A stretch of DNA of 64,000 bases, from NCBI RefSeq assembly GCF_016097555.1, contig NC_054708.1, positions 3,111,750 through 3,175,749 on the forward strand, read 5' to 3'. This stretch comes from Gigantopelta aegis. Its lineage: Eukaryota; Mollusca; Gastropoda; Neomphalida; Peltospiridae. The position numbers and the translations under genes were made by a program. The notes beneath the pieces were generated by a model. That model was not told the origin of the DNA and did no database searches. It saw only the letters and a program-made list of their open reading frames with translations. This document shows positions 12,832 to 39,756 of the stretch, in pieces (the first letter of the stretch is position 1; each line of letters opens with the position of its first letter).

Positions 12832-15800
12832 TATATGGATGAAAATTAATCAACATTACTTCCCTATCTGCTTGTGATAGGTAAATGGGTTTTTTAAAAC
12901 CACAAGAATGGATGCAACACTGGAGATTATATTACGATAGTAACCTGATCACACGTATTAAAAAAAGAAAGACAAGAAAAAGATGGAATATGTTAAGAAT
13001 GCATAGCTTGAGAACTGACAACACCTTTATATACACGAGATATTCACACAAATATTATAACTAAAATCAAAATTATAGCACAGTCAATTTAAAACATCCT
13101 TAAATTTTCAACAATTAATCGAATAAATATTACAGAATCACATCAGTTAGTTATACATATTCACCTAATTTTACTGGATACAAACACTTGGACCATTTTC
13201 CAGAAATGTCCAATATGACCCATATTAGCATGATGTGACATTTTGTACAGAGACGTTCAATTTGACATTCACTTGGTGCTTTACACAATAAATCATTGAA
13301 CAGCGACCTGAATAGCTCTAGAGTGAAGATATCTCGTACTCCATTTATACAATGTGTATGTATCTACACACAAACAAGTTGGCTGAAAATCTGTCTCGTT
13401 TGTGGACACTGATGGTCGTATGTTACATGACATTGTTAGGTTTAAACCAGATTTAACCTGTGGGTAGTTCTCTATTCTTATGTACAATTTAACTGGAGGC
13501 ATATTACCTGTATGGGGATTTTAAAAATAAAATTTAAAGGACAAAGCAATGTTTGAAAAAATAATGTTTAAAAATTAAATTAATGCCAACTCTCGTCACA
13601 GTATTTAAGTATTCCCATTCTTATACACAGAAAACAAGACCATAATTATAATAATAATAATAATAATAATAAAATAAACAAAATAAAATTGTGTAAATTC
13701 CTTATAAAACAAATCCCAATAATATTGTACATGTACATGATGAGATTTATCGAAGCACAAAAAAGATAAAAACTGTCCAGCTGAAAAGATTCAGTGCATC
13801 CAAGATGTTACAAGCACAAAACAGAAAGCGATCCAAAGGAATTCTCTGGCAATAGTGTTCTTCTTGTACACGACAATAACACTGAAGGATTTAAGGTTGG
13901 GTAGGTTGTGGAGAGCACCATTATCAAGTTTGACAGTGAGTAAAACCCGAGACTCGCCGTCTGTCTAGCTGTGAACTGAAGGTTAGGCGATATGACTAAC
14001 AACATAGCCATCACTGACGACATTCAATCACTGTGCAACACACACCCAGATCGAATTTCTTTACCTCACTCTGAGTCATAACATTTAAAAAACAAAACAT
14101 CACACATCCCAGTAATTCAGTAATGACAATTATTTTTTTAGTAGCATTTTAGCATTTTTATCAACAATATTAAACTAGTTAGAGCAATTCACGTTCAAAA
14201 TGTACATTTTTTTTAAAGTACAAAGTAAGAAAATATCAACTGATAACATCCATTACATTGAGATCAGACTGTCGGCTGTAACAATAAACAATATGGAGGA
14301 AATAAACATGACACAAACAGCAGCCATGAAACATAGAGTAGCCATGAAGCAAGCACAGCAAGAAAGACACCGTGGCCATGTTTTATATTGTAACATCTGA
14401 ATTTAGCAATGCAGGATTCAGTTAAGAACAGGTACTGTAGTCGCAGTATAAGAATATTTGTCATATCGATGTATAAGTCACAAATTGTACAAAATCGTGC
14501 AGCGAAAATATTTTACACTAAATTTGTGATTGTTATACATCGATAAATTCACCAAAAAACTGCAAACAATTCTTATGAATACAAACAACACAACTTATTT
14601 TGTTAAAAATACACACAAAAGTTTCTAAAGTCCTTTCCATGATAAGTTGTATGTAATAACGTCATTTTCCAAGGTTTCTCGAAGGATAACGTTTGTTTTT
14701 TAAGCAATGTCGTCCAATAAGAACAGAGTAAATTGTGTAACGGCGGGAAATTTGTAATCATACTAAATATAAAACATGTGCTACTTAACTTAGCTATAAT
14801 AAATTACTAACTTAAAATATCACTGAATGTTCTTTCCTTCCAAAACCATGCAACTCAATTTAAAACATAATGATTAATAACATTTTACTAACTATAAATG
14901 ACTACACATCCAAGAACTTTTGCATACTGGAATATCTATGGTGGCAGTTGTTTTTGTTTTTTTTATCTCATGTGGTTGGTAATGGCACATTCAATGTGAG
15001 TTACGCAATGTTAACAATTTCAACACTTCTGGCCATTCATAAACTGTCTTGACAATAATGATTTAGCAGTGATTACTGAAGTTCAGCTTCTTTGAAAAAC
15101 GTCAATCAGTATAAAAAGTTGTCCATTAAACTGCAGATGGCTAATTTAGCTACATACATGGTCAAATTGGTCGGTTAAAGAGAGAAGACCCCCAAAAAGG
15201 TGATATTGTAAATTGTAAGTCATAATCCTTGTACAATACTGACACAAATTTGTTTGATTACTGAAAAAAAAAAAAAATTGGCAGTTGTTAATGCTCTAAA
15301 AATATCAAATATGTTGTACAAATAATACAATTATATTAAGTAGAAATTCATAATAGAATAATGCCTGTAGGAAATTCAGAAAAGGTTTATGTCAAATACA
15401 AGAGAAAACTTTGTAGCAGCAGTGATGGTTTATATATATATATATGCGTGTGTGCCCCCCCCCCCCCCCCCCCCCCCCCACACACACCCACTTTCTGGCA
15501 CCTTCCTACACCCGTGTATTACATGTCATATGTCATGCTTTGAGATTACGGACATCTTCCAACAGACAAAATCAAAGCTATGTAAATTTTACTAGCTATA
15601 AATTAAGCCTAGATGATGCACTTACAGTAAACTTGAATCTAGCCTGTTCTAACTCACTGCATGTCTTTTCTGCATAGTTGTTGGTTTTCCCCGTGTCATA
15701 GCTGAAGTACGTCCAGTCAAGAAAAACATGATGCGACAAACATGCATTTAAAGAAGAAAAAAACACACGGCTTGAAGCAATAACCCTTCAACCATACCCA

Positions 15801-16251
15801 TAAAAGGATATATTCTCGATCAATAAGAGTCGTGTGTACAGATTGAAGGGTCAGATAGTTGAGACACAAACACTTATTTACAAATACTGCTGTTATAAGT
15901 AGGTATTTCCAGTACCACATTTACTGTGCACCAGTAAGACACCCAGCTGGTGACCTCGATTCACAATTAAACCCCCGTGTTTCATTCCCACGTTTTGTAC
16001 TGATCCCGACACAATCCTACTAACAGAATATCTAGCTGATATGCAAATTAGCTTGTAATTATTCAACATTATTCCTTCCTCAATGTTTTTGTGCAAATTA
16101 TGTACAAAAGTTACATTGCACTAAGATGAGTCTTGTAATAAATGGCACTTTAGGCAGTCCGTAAAGCTGTAATATGTTAACCTATTGGTTTGTGCGTGTT
16201 TACTTGTTCACTGACATAGAGATTAACGTAGGATAAACTAGTCGCATAAGT
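12832..16251. other. Intergenic, possibly distal 3' region of the carrier gene
   Basis: AT-rich, stop-dense DNA with a short (aat)n run near 13650, a poly-C tract at 15457-15479 and the hairpin at 14464-14545. I see no coding exon on either strand. Confidence 0.45.
14464..14545. repeat. 82-bp foldback (hairpin) element
   Basis: The left arm tatcgatgtataagtcac is mirrored by the right arm containing ttatacatcgata, and the inner parts (acaaatt / aatttgt) also pair. The arms enclose a loop of about 35 bp. It looks like a short foldback MITE; a transcribed structured RNA is the alternative. Confidence 0.65.
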
Positions 16252-16257
16252 AATAAG

Positions 16258-16448
16258 CAGGGCTAGCTCTGGCACTCACCAAATTCGCCAATTGCAAATT
16301 TTAAAAACAATTGCTGAATTTTATTTTAATTTATGAAAATAATTTTATGCAATAATTGCTATTTTGATAGGAAATATCTGGGCTTTTACAACTTTAAAGT
16401 CTCATAATAAATAATTTGGCGAAACATGCTCACCTAAAGCTAGCCCTG
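16258..16448. mobile_element. 191-bp MITE with CAGGG ends and 6-bp target duplication
   Basis: The element begins cagggctagctctggcactc and ends agctagccctg, giving an exact 11-bp terminal inverted repeat. It is flanked by aataag on both sides (16252-16257 and 16449-16454). CAG...CTG ends fit the hAT superfamily. A related, SINE-interrupted copy lies at 50751-51345. Confidence 0.9.
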
Positions 16449-16454
16449 AATAAG

Positions 16455-17892
16455 CTGGTGAACACCAACACCAATCAATGTAGCAGAGGTGGGAACTGGT
16501 GAATTGTAAAAATGAGGAAATCTAGAGGGGTCCCGGAAATTCTTGAAATACTATGTTAAAATCTGTGCCATCGGACACATTTTGGAGGAAAGGATGATTA
16601 AAATATGAGGAAACACAATGTTTCATGAGAGGAAAACAGCTGATCGGAGGAGAATTCCCAGCCCTGATGTAGGTCTGACCACTAGGGCTGCTTCGACTCT
16701 TAGTCTGCAGGCCTCTTATTAGGCAGGGGTGCAGGAATGAGTTTTGGAGGTCGAAAAACACCCGCTGATCAAACAAATTTTCTTTTTTTGTAATGACTCA
16801 ACCATTTAGAAACTTCGCTCGCCATAATCTACAGCCCTCCCTGCGTAAATGTCTGCACAAATGCCTCGTTAATCGCTTTAAACATATCACCATTAACTAG
16901 TGTGTAGTTATTTCTAGTCCATTTTGTTTTAAACAGAATTCTCAGTTATTATTAAAGGTATTACCTAATAATTTGAGAAACATGTTTCAAATTACTCTTT
17001 TCTGAAAAGCCTTCTTGCCACAAAAAACCACTAATTTACAGTTGTAAATGTCAACAAATAATATAAAACAATATCACTTTAACCTTTTAGTGCTAATAAG
17101 TTGATTTAATTAATTTATTTATTATACATCCAATAATTAGAAGCCCCTATGTTCCTCAATGAAAAAAACCAAACCCATTCATTTGCAATACAAAAGTAAA
17201 ACATTAATGTTGCCTAAATGATATATGATTCTTAATTTAGTCTTATTTAAAAGTATACCAAATTGGCTTAATTATGATCATTAAATAATGGTGAATGTTT
17301 ACTGAACATTCTGTCAAGGAGTGTCACACAATTAATGTACTTAAGGCGGTTATCTAGATAAGTAACCAGAAATTATATTGATCTAGTAACATAAAATATG
17401 AAACTTTTGTGTCTAAACCAGTAGTAAAGTCCAAATTTTTGCGTTACTAAGTGAATAAATGTGTTAGATACACAGATCTGCTGTTGATGTACCACAGCTC
17501 GAAAGAGACCAGCACCCCAATGATCTTCTCCACACGATGTACCCACTTAATCTGTCATGTTGCTCTACTTCACGCTGCAGGCTGTCGTTTGCCAAACTGT
17601 CAAATGCCAATTAAATATGAAAATTTAGTAAATACATTTCAAAATTAGTTTGCCATTTTTAGACGAAACACCAGGGCTCCCCTGACCACTGTCAAATTAG
17701 CCAACTGCTATGTTGTATACAAAGTAGCTACTACATCTAGTCTTTGGCTAATCAAATTTTCTTTAAATAAACCACTTTTTAATAATTTTCAAAGAATAAC
17801 GTAACTGAGAATTGGCTGGCTGACTAACTGAAATTTCAATTTGGCAAATGATTTTTTGAATCAAAATCGTTATATTTATTTCAGTCTAGCTT
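16455..17892. other. Intergenic, no gene recognised
   Basis: AT-rich DNA. Short open frames here lack any recognisable domain or splice context. Confidence 0.45.
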
Positions 17893-18116
17893 AAACCCTG
17901 GAGCTGTCAAGGACCATCATATCGTGCTTGAACCATGGAGCTGTCAAGGACCATCACATCGCACTTGAACCCTGGAGCTGTCAAGGACCATCACATCGCG
18001 CTTGAACCCTGGAGCTGTCAAGGACCATCACATCGCACTTGAACCCTGGAGCTGTCAAGGACCATCACATCGCGCTTGAACCCTAGAGCTGTCAAGGACT
18101 ATCACATCGCGCTTGC
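17893..18116. repeat. 37-bp minisatellite, 6 copies
   Basis: The unit contains accctggagctgtcaagga followed by ccatcacatcgcgcttga. Copies differ by single bases (cgcactt/cgcgctt). It is followed at a short distance by a second, unrelated array. Confidence 0.92.
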
Positions 18117-18245
18117 ACCTTCAGTGGATGCAAGTCAAATGGTTGACCGACTGACTGAGACCATCATACTGATATTTCACAACTCCAAGCTGGATGGACT
18201 CCAGGATACCCACTACATCTACCGTCAAACTCGGGTACCAATGCA

Positions 18246-18436
18246 GATCAACAAACACCAAGTATCACAGCCTATAGAACTGTAAGCATCAGATCAACAA
18301 GCACTGCGTATCACAGCCTATAGAACTGTAAGCATCAGTTCAACAAACACTGCGTATCACAGCCTATAGAACTGTAAGCATCAGTTCAACAAACACTGCA
18401 TATCACAGCCTATAGAACTGTAAGCATCAGCTGAAC
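18246..18436. repeat. About 46-bp minisatellite, 4 copies
   Basis: The unit contains cacagcctatagaactgtaa then gcatcagttcaacaaacact. One further isolated copy of the core lies at about 18805-18838, on the other side of the dispersed repeat at 18470-18800. Confidence 0.9.
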
Positions 18437-18469
18437 AAGCATTCTGAGAGTACTGCTAAAGCCATACAT

Positions 18470-18800
18470 GTCCCCTGTAACAGTACATCAGAAAGCAAAA
18501 GACAAAATTTCATCTCAATATCTTCAGGCATTACAAAATAAAAGTCTGGAAAACTAATTTTCAAATTCAAGTTCAAGGGCTATAACTCTGTCAAAAAAAT
18601 GGGTAAATTGTCATGAAAGTCAAACTTGATCTGTAACAGTACATCATAAAGCTATACAAAAACTTTCAGCTCAATATCTTGAGGTATTGGGAAAAAACCC
18701 ATCTGGAAAACTATATGTTGGACAGTCAGACGGACAGACAGACACAAGAACGGATATGAAATCTAGAGTCCCCTCCGGTCAGACTGGTAGTGGACTAAAA
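18470..18800. repeat. Dispersed repeat with internal duplication
   Basis: Two similar halves share ctgtaacagtacatca and tcaatatctt words, followed by gacagacagacac and cccctccggtcag. I recognise this word pattern from molluscan repeats from memory, so the class is uncertain. No coding capacity. Confidence 0.5.
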
Positions 18801-19190
18801 CACTATGTATCACAGCCTATAGAACTGTCAGCATCAGTCATTAAGGCAACTGCCACATCATGATTAAAAGTCGTAAATAAAAAAAATAGTGATAGTACTA
18901 ATAATAATACACCTAATCTTGTAACAAATAAACTGCACTATTTGACTATACCTAGGCTAAACTAACAATTTAAATAATAAATCTGCTTATTTGCTTCAAA
19001 TAACTGCTCGAGTGCAACAACTACGATACTATCCTGAAGCCGTGCTGCGACAATAACAGGCTGCCGTCAGTAATGTTAATTTCAGCTGCGTGCAAGTCGT
19101 CACGGTAACAGATCTTCAAATGCTCCAGGCAGTGAAATGAGAGTAGTAGTTGAAAATGTAACAAATATGTCTAGTTGAAAGTGTGTGTGG

Positions 19191-33097
<13,907 letters not shown>

Positions 33098-33240
33098 AGT
33101 TCAGTCAATGGTGTCAACTATGTTGATGTTTCATAAACTAGCAGCCATTACTTTCCAGGAGAGAATCACAGCTTTCGTTTCTATTGGTTGAAAATCGCTG
33201 TGAACGTTGATGACCGACATAGTGCGTTTGCGGTTATAAT
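33098..33240 (-). promoter_or_regulatory. Probable 5' UTR/promoter-proximal region of SCaMC
   Basis: This is the sequence immediately upstream of the SCaMC start codon. No TATA box or initiator can be assigned with confidence. It is less repeat-rich than the DNA further left. Confidence 0.3.
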
Positions 33241-33984
33241 GCTATTGGGGGAGGGTGCATGGGTGTATATAGGTGGGTTCGATGGGTTCGACCGAACACA
33301 CCCCCCCCCCCCGAAATCGCTTTTTTTTTAAATTTAATATATCTGACATTGATATCTGACATTATTATATTTACTCAACATAGAAATATATGCCCAATAT
33401 CTCTGCAATCTATTTTGGAACCCCCCTTTTAAAAATCCTATGTATTGGAACCCCCCTTTTCAAAATCCTATGTACGCCCATGGGGTGTACCCGCTATCTA
33501 ACCTTAATGGCCGTGTAGGAAGCTAATACGACAGTGCAACGATACCCTGTCGCGAACACTGATAATGTCTCAAGTTCTCTTTTTATGAGTCGCAAGTGCT
33601 CTTATAAATGTTGCCATTACTACCCATTAAAAAACAAAACAAAAACCTGGTTCGGCCCTTGGAGTCGTATTTCTCCTCAATGACAGTCTTCTATAAATTC
33701 ACAATACAGTTAGTTTTACTGTAAACTCTTTTTTAATGAAATAAGGAACCGACACTGACACTTATTTCGATAGGGGTGAAACTAATAACTATTAATTATT
33801 ATACATGTCCCACTTTGAATACAAATGAATTCGTCCATGATGGTTCTGTTTTTAATTAACACTGAAACATTTTCAATGTAATTATCTAGTTATTTGATTC
33901 TCAAAAATAGTAAAATATGTTTTAATCACTCAGTCTAGTTATTGAAAAATTCTTTAGGCGCGTGTGCTGTAATTTTTAGCAGGA

Positions 33985-34229
33985 GACCGGCCTCGGTGGC
34001 GTAGTGGTTAGGCCATCGGTCTACAGGCTGATAGGTATTGGGTTCGGATCCCAGTCGAGGCATGGGATTTTTAATCCAGATACCGACTTCAAACCCCATG
34101 TAGTGGCGACAGCGGGTTTCCTCTCAAAGTCTGTGTGGTCCTTAACCATATGTCTGACGCCATATAACCGTAAATAAAATGTGTTGAGTGTGTCGTTAAA
34201 TAAAACATTTCTTTCTTCTTTTTTTTTTA
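33985..34229 (+). mobile_element. tRNA-derived SINE, short form
   Basis: The head is accggcctcggtggcgtagt with ggttaggcc (A box) and gggttcggatcccag (B box). The tail is gtgttgagtgtgtcgttaaa then taaaacatttctttc. It lacks most of the body present in the copy at 50781. It is flanked by tttttagcag on both sides, a target duplication typical of LINE-mediated insertion. Confidence 0.93.
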
Positions 34230-35146
34230 GCAGAAGAGGGTCTAGAATGTGGCGCGCGAAGTTTATAAGGGTGAGGAGCGGAGGGTCGAGTCATGCTCTC
34301 CCGGAAAATATACAACAAAAAACCACCAGGAAAACTAGTTCCATTTGATTCATAATCGTTAATATTGTGTTTATACGTCTAGCTATAACTACCTACGTTA
34401 AACACTGAAGAAAAACACCATTAGTAATTTAAAAAATAAAATAAAAATGAGTTACAGTAACGCTGTTCAGTACACCCACCCACCCCCTGTAAGTTAAAGT
34501 TACCACATGCATAGTTATTTGGGCACTCGGGACTATAGGTCGTCAACCAAAACATCGAATGCGTGCAAATAGGGGCCTAACAATTCATACCACGAGTAAG
34601 TTTATGAGGTAATTGACTTTTTGTAGCACGCCCCTAAACAACGTTGAATGATGCGATAAAGAGAAGTCTTGGGCCATTGACTGGTTTTAAACGTCCTAGA
34701 AGCATGTACAACGCTACATACGGTACCTACATACCTACCCACCCCATCGAGCGTTATGTAATATTTGAATGGCTCGTTATAAACCTTTCTTAAATTGTTA
34801 GGGGCATGTACCATTGATAACTAAGTAGGTCACTGCGACCTACTGTTCCGTGATGAATAAATATTGAAGAAAATCTTTGTCCAAGCCATATCTTCCTTAA
34901 CAATATATGGTCATCAAATTTTGCATGCAAGTACGTTACTTGGGATGGCAGTCGGTGTATCACGTAGATTTACTAAGGTCGACGAATCACTTTTCGGACC
35001 CTTGTTTTGGCTTTGTACACACTAAATATCACAGACACTTGACAGGATAATTTAATTATTCTCAATATACAATATACCTCCAAAAGAACCCCTCGAGGCA
35101 CGCACTAGCCTAGGCCTACATACAAACTCATAAAAGTATTGCTATG

Positions 35147-35233
<87 letters not shown>

Positions 35234-36056
35234 ATAATAATACAAGTAGTATAATTGTATCATGAATTTTAAAATATGATGAATATTTATAATAATTATT
35301 TGAAAGCATGTGTTATTTCCATAAATTAGCGTCCCAACCACTAAGACGTAGCCTAATAGAATAATTTATGTTGTTACAAGCGTTTTCCCAACACTGAACG
35401 CAATTTTTATAAATATGAAAACAGACAGACTTGAAATAATGGAAAAATAATTAATGAAACTTTATAAATCTTCAAACTGATTTATAAAGATGCAATAAAA
35501 TGTCAAATGTACATATTATACAAAGTAATTTAAAAAACGTACTTGGTCAAAGTCCTTTTTATGCGGTAGACTTTAGAATCGTGTCATTTGATGATTGGTG
35601 GCATTGCACTGTTCAAAACTTGGTTTTTAATTTGTTAAACACAATAAACTGTAATTTAAATATGAAATACTCAAATATTATTTTATTATTAAGTGGTTAT
35701 ATGATAACAAAAATGGAAGCTGAAAATTGTACAACTGCACAAATAATACATTTTAAAAGTTGACTATTTTGTGAAGATAAGCTTACCAGTATCTCTTTCT
35801 TCTGCAGACTAGCAAGTAAGCAAGCACGTGATGAATGACGTCATATTATCTTTGCGCAAGTCGCAGTATTAAATTTTGGCTTGAATAGCAGCTGGGAGTG
35901 GGTTGTCATGCCACGACCAGAAGAGGTCCTATGGGCAACCTAGGGAGACACCACAGCATCGTAGAGGTCTAATTAACGAGCTACTCTCGATTCACTAATG
36001 TCAAAACCTATATTAGCTCTGCCATTTACTTTTTGACTGACCGTTCAAAATTGCGC
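34230..36056. other. Intergenic DNA between SCaMC and MEGF8
   Basis: Contains the (GA)n run listed separately. The rest is AT-rich DNA with only short chance frames. Confidence 0.5.
35151..35230. repeat. (GA)n microsatellite, about 40 units
   Basis: Uninterrupted ga dinucleotides over about 80 bp. Confidence 0.97.
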
Positions 36057-37092
36057 CATATTTCCTCAATTAAAATTGCGCACCTTTTCTCTTTTGGCAT
36101 ATGCTCCATTCAAAATTCCATAGCACCCCCCCCCCCCCCCCGCCTGCTCCCTTGCACCTGCCAGTGCAGGCGGTCCCTCCCCCCCCCCCCACCTTTCCTG
36201 TTATGGACGGAGGAGCCGGCCAAGGTCGGCTCTTGTGCCCATGACAGGCGTGCGCTACAACAACTTGTTCTTAATGTGCACGTAATACCCTATTACCTAT
36301 TATTGTATGGCCTGACCTGATCTGCAGCTGGGAGACATGTCCTCTCTCCACTGGCGTAGCCAGAATTTTATATTGGGGGGAAACCCACACAATATATTTA
36401 TGTATGATTTTATAAAATTTAATACAGTAAAAACAAAAAACAAAAAACAAAAAAAAAGTTGATTGGGGGAGGGGGTGTCCATTGACCCCCGTGCCCCTTC
36501 CTTCCCCACCACGCCACTGGTCCTCTCCTCTTCTGTGTTTGATTCCTACATGTCACAAGCAAAATTAACAAACATATTTCCTCAATTAAAATTGCGCACC
36601 TTTTCTCTTTTGGCATATGCTCCATTCAAAATTCCATAGCACCCCCCCCCCCCCCCCCCGCCTGCTCCCTTGCACCTGCCAGTGCAGGCGGTCCCTCCTC
36701 CCCCCCCCCCCACCTTTCCTGTTATGGACGGAGGAGCCGGCCAAGGTCGGCTCTTGTGCCCATGACAGGCGTGCGCTACAACAACTTGTTCTTAATGTGC
36801 ACGTAATACCCTATTACCTATTATTGTATGGCCTGACCTGATCTGCAGCTGGGAGACATGTCCTCTCTCCACTGGCGTAGCCAGAATTTTATATTGGGGG
36901 GCAACCCACACAATATATTTATGTATGATTTTATAAAATTTAATACAGTAAAAACAAAAAACAAAAAACAAAAAAAAAGTTGATTGGGGGAGGGGGTGTC
37001 CATGGACCCCCGTGCACCTTCCTTCCCCACCACGCCACTGGTCCTCTCCTCTTCTGTGTTTGATTCCTACATGTCACAAGCAAAATTAACAA
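36057..37092 (+). repeat. Direct tandem duplication of a 516-bp block
   Basis: Unit 1 starts at 36057 and unit 2 at 36573, both with catatttcctcaattaaaat. They are nearly identical, differing in poly-C lengths and a few bases. Each unit contains a small element with ends ccactggcgtag and cacgccactgg, a likely hAT-type MITE with flanks tcctctct/cctctcc, so the duplication came after that insertion. Open frames in the block are not genes. Confidence 0.92.
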
Positions 37093-37398
37093 ACACACTA
37101 CCAAATCTGAGAGTCCAAAAATTCTAGAGCCAGGTATCAATATTTATTTCAACATTTCTACACGTTGAAATTAAAAACAAAAAACATGCTGGCATCTTAG
37201 AGGTCCTAACTTTTCACACACCAACATTCTTATTTCTAGCAGGCCATATTTTATTCTTTTTCCCTGCTATTTAAAAAAAAGAGGTCATATTTTTCTTCCG
37301 TATTTCAAGCCCTGCCTTTGTCAGATTTGATATTGAACTCTTTTTGGGGGGTTTTCAATGAACAAATTATAATGTTTTTAGTGTCATCATGTAGTTAA

Positions 37399-37646
37399 AG
37401 GGACATTCCTGAGTTTGTTGCAATTTTTAAGATGTAATAAACTAACGGAGACTATTTAACGATGGTAATTACGAAACTATTTGAAGACAAAATCCAGTTT
37501 GGGCTTCTTACAAATATTAAGACGACCAGAAACACATTGAATATACAGACACTGATATTCAAAACAAGAAAATATATTTAATATGCAAGTTTAATCGTAG
37601 AAATATTTTATTAGTCGGAAACATCTTACAATGCAGGAATGTCCCT
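37399..37646. mobile_element. 248-bp TTAA-flanked MITE
   Basis: Exact 13-bp terminal inverted repeats agggacattcctg and caggaatgtccct are flanked by TTAA on both sides (37395-37398, 37647-37650). A TTAA target fits the piggyBac-like group. The core holds agtttgggcttcttacaaat and atacagacactgatattc, which are the words of the 65-bp minisatellite at 51458-56240. Confidence 0.93.
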
Positions 37647-37945
37647 TTAATAATATTACAGTATAGTATTAGACTTGGGGGTATTTAAATTAAAGACTGG
37701 TGGTCGAACAAAATTTTGACTTTTTATTCTAAAAAATTATTAATCATTCTGCTTAGAGTATGCACTGTAACACAAAGAAACAACTTTTAAAATAATAATC
37801 TGTCGTATTGGCTCGAAAATGGGGGAACAAGATTTTTAATAATAAAAAGTACTTTTTGGGGGGCGGGAGAGTGGAGGAGTTGTTTCAGGAATCACACTTT
37901 TTTATTTTTTACTTGGCCTTTCTAGTTGTGTTATGACCATCTATA

Positions 37946-38075
37946 TTATTATTATTATTATTATTATTATTAGGCCTATTATTATTATTATTATTATTGT
38001 TATTATTACTACTACTACTATTATTATTATTGTTATTATTACTACTACTACTACTATTATTATTATTAGCATTAG
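37946..38075. repeat. (att)n/(act)n microsatellite
   Basis: Runs of att and tta units interrupted by act units; a short gcatta repeat follows. Confidence 0.92.
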
Positions 38076-38518
38076 CATTTTTCTTAGCATACTACTAAAT
38101 GTACAAGTCATGCACTTTTAGTATATAACTTATATTCTAATTAATATGTTGTATAGCGATTAATCAGGGGGATAATAATAATTAAAAAAAAAAAACGCAA
38201 CCAAATACAACATTTCTTTCACGGTCAAGGCAGGTGGGGTGGGCAAATGCCCCCTAGTGCGGGAGTAAATCCTCAAATTCGGGCAAAAACGATAGAAACA
38301 TTCGGTCAAAATGTGCTAACCTGAGACTTTTTTAAAATGTATTTTCATCATTCTGCCAGCAAAAATATTTGTAATCCATGTAAAAATGTGTAGTGATTAG
38401 TTTGCACCCCTATGCCTGACTTTATCTCAAATAGGTTTTTCAAGGTACGAGTGGGATCTACATTATCTGATTCTCACTTCCAAGAGATGGGTGTGCCTTA
38501 AGGTAGCATCCTGTCAGA

Positions 38519-38572
38519 CCGACCGCGTATCGAGCGAGCGCTTTACCACTGGGCTACGAGCCACCCCTGGAA
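38519..38572 (-). mobile_element. SINE head fragment
   Basis: gaccgcgtatcgagcgagcg followed by ctttaccactgggctacg is the tRNA-like head of the SINE at 42885-43194 in the same orientation. Nothing of the body remains. Confidence 0.75.
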
Positions 38573-38599
38573 CAGATAAAGAATGCATGTGCATCCAAA

Positions 38600-39210
38600 T
38601 ACATTATTTTTACTGACTCACTTTCGTGTCTCCAAGCTCTACAGTACTGAATTGGAGCATCCCTTAGTTGAGATGGTGATACGACAGTGTGTCTTTTTAT
38701 CAATTGCCAATAAAGATGTTATATTTTGCTGGGTACCCAGCCATGTTGGCATTACGGGCAAAGAAAAGGCAGATTTTGCTGCCAAATCTGCTTTGAATTT
38801 GCCCCATGTCTGCATTGGTGTCCCCTACATATTAACCTATATATATCTTTTCGACTTGGCAAGATGATTGGGACGGTACGGTCGCGAACAAGCTTCATTC
38901 TGTCAAGCTAGTCCTGGGAGAGTGGTAGTCATCCTACAGGCGGTGCAGGAAGGATGAAGTAGTCTTGTGTCGTGCCCGCATCGGCCATACATATTTGACG
39001 CATGAATTTGTTTTAAAGAAGGACCCTCCTCCACATTGTGAACACTGTCAGTATACACTGACTGTGTACCACATTTTGACGGAGTGTGATCATTTCAAGC
39101 CGACGAGAAATGATATATTTGGCAACAGAAATGTTTTGGAATCTTTTAAATTCCACCCAGAATTAATTTTAATTTTTTTAAAACACTTTGATTTCTATAC
39201 AAAGTTTTAA
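38600..39210 (+). pseudogene. Remnant of a non-LTR retrotransposon (RNase H and C-terminal end)
   Basis: In one frame IFTDSLSCLQALQY, then after a frameshift FLSIANKDVIFCWVPSHVGI followed by KEKADFAAKSAL. That is the RNase H domain with its WVPSHxGI and KAD signature. A third frame at 38965-39210 reads CRARIGHTYLTHEF and a Cys-His cluster PPHCEHC...HILTECDHF, the C-terminal region of Jockey/I-type LINEs. At least two frameshifts and missing middle sequence make it dead. The reverse transcriptase itself is absent (5' truncation). Confidence 0.85.
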
Positions 39211-39225
39211 CATTTACCTTGATTT

Positions 39226-39304
39226 TATCTCACGAGTTGTTTTAAAATGTATCTAACAAGCGAAAGCGAGTTTGATACGTTTTTAAACAATTCGTTGTGA
39301 GATA
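39226..39304. repeat. 79-bp foldback next to the LINE end
   Basis: Left arm tatctcacgagttgtttt pairs imperfectly with right arm aacaattcgttgtgagata. The loop is about 22 bp, containing aagcgaaagcg. It is probably a short foldback MITE. Confidence 0.65.
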
Positions 39305-39713
39305 AGTGGTATCTAACGGACATGAATTGCATATCCTCAAAAACCAGGTTTTAAGCAAATTTTAACATCTTTTTCGACTAAAATTTATTTACAGCCGACT
39401 TACTAACTTGTAGCTGACTTACGCGTCACAGACACATGAATGTCAGGTTACCTATACATCACAGTCTAATCGATTTGCATCGTGTAGTTTTTCATTGGCT
39501 GTGTGGCATTGGTGACCTAAGCATCACCTAGGAGCAGCCAGTCGTATGTCTTGAAATTGTTAACACATGTACATGCGTTAACAACCATGTGTAACCAAAA
39601 CTAACCCATGGTGTTCTCACCAACGAGTGTGTAAGAATGCACTTTTCCCCACAGCTCCTTTGTGGTTTTACATAATTATATAAATAATAGTTTCATATAC
39701 TTTCCATTTGTGA

Positions 39714-39756
39714 CACCCAATAGCCGATGTGTAATTTTGTGCTGGGGTGTTGTTAA
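39714..39756 (+). mobile_element. Left part of a SINE tail split by the TTAA element
   Basis: gtgacacccaatagccgatg and gtgctggggtgttgttaa continue after the insertion as acaatcattcatccattc at 42157-42174. Joined at the shared TTAA, this reads like the SINE tail at 23318-23400. Confidence 0.85.

Noticed and set aside
35105..35341. Serine/leucine-repeat open frame
   Set aside because: It is a (GA)n microsatellite read on the minus strand.
37933..38121. Isoleucine/threonine-rich open frame
   Set aside because: It is an (att)n/(act)n microsatellite read in frame.
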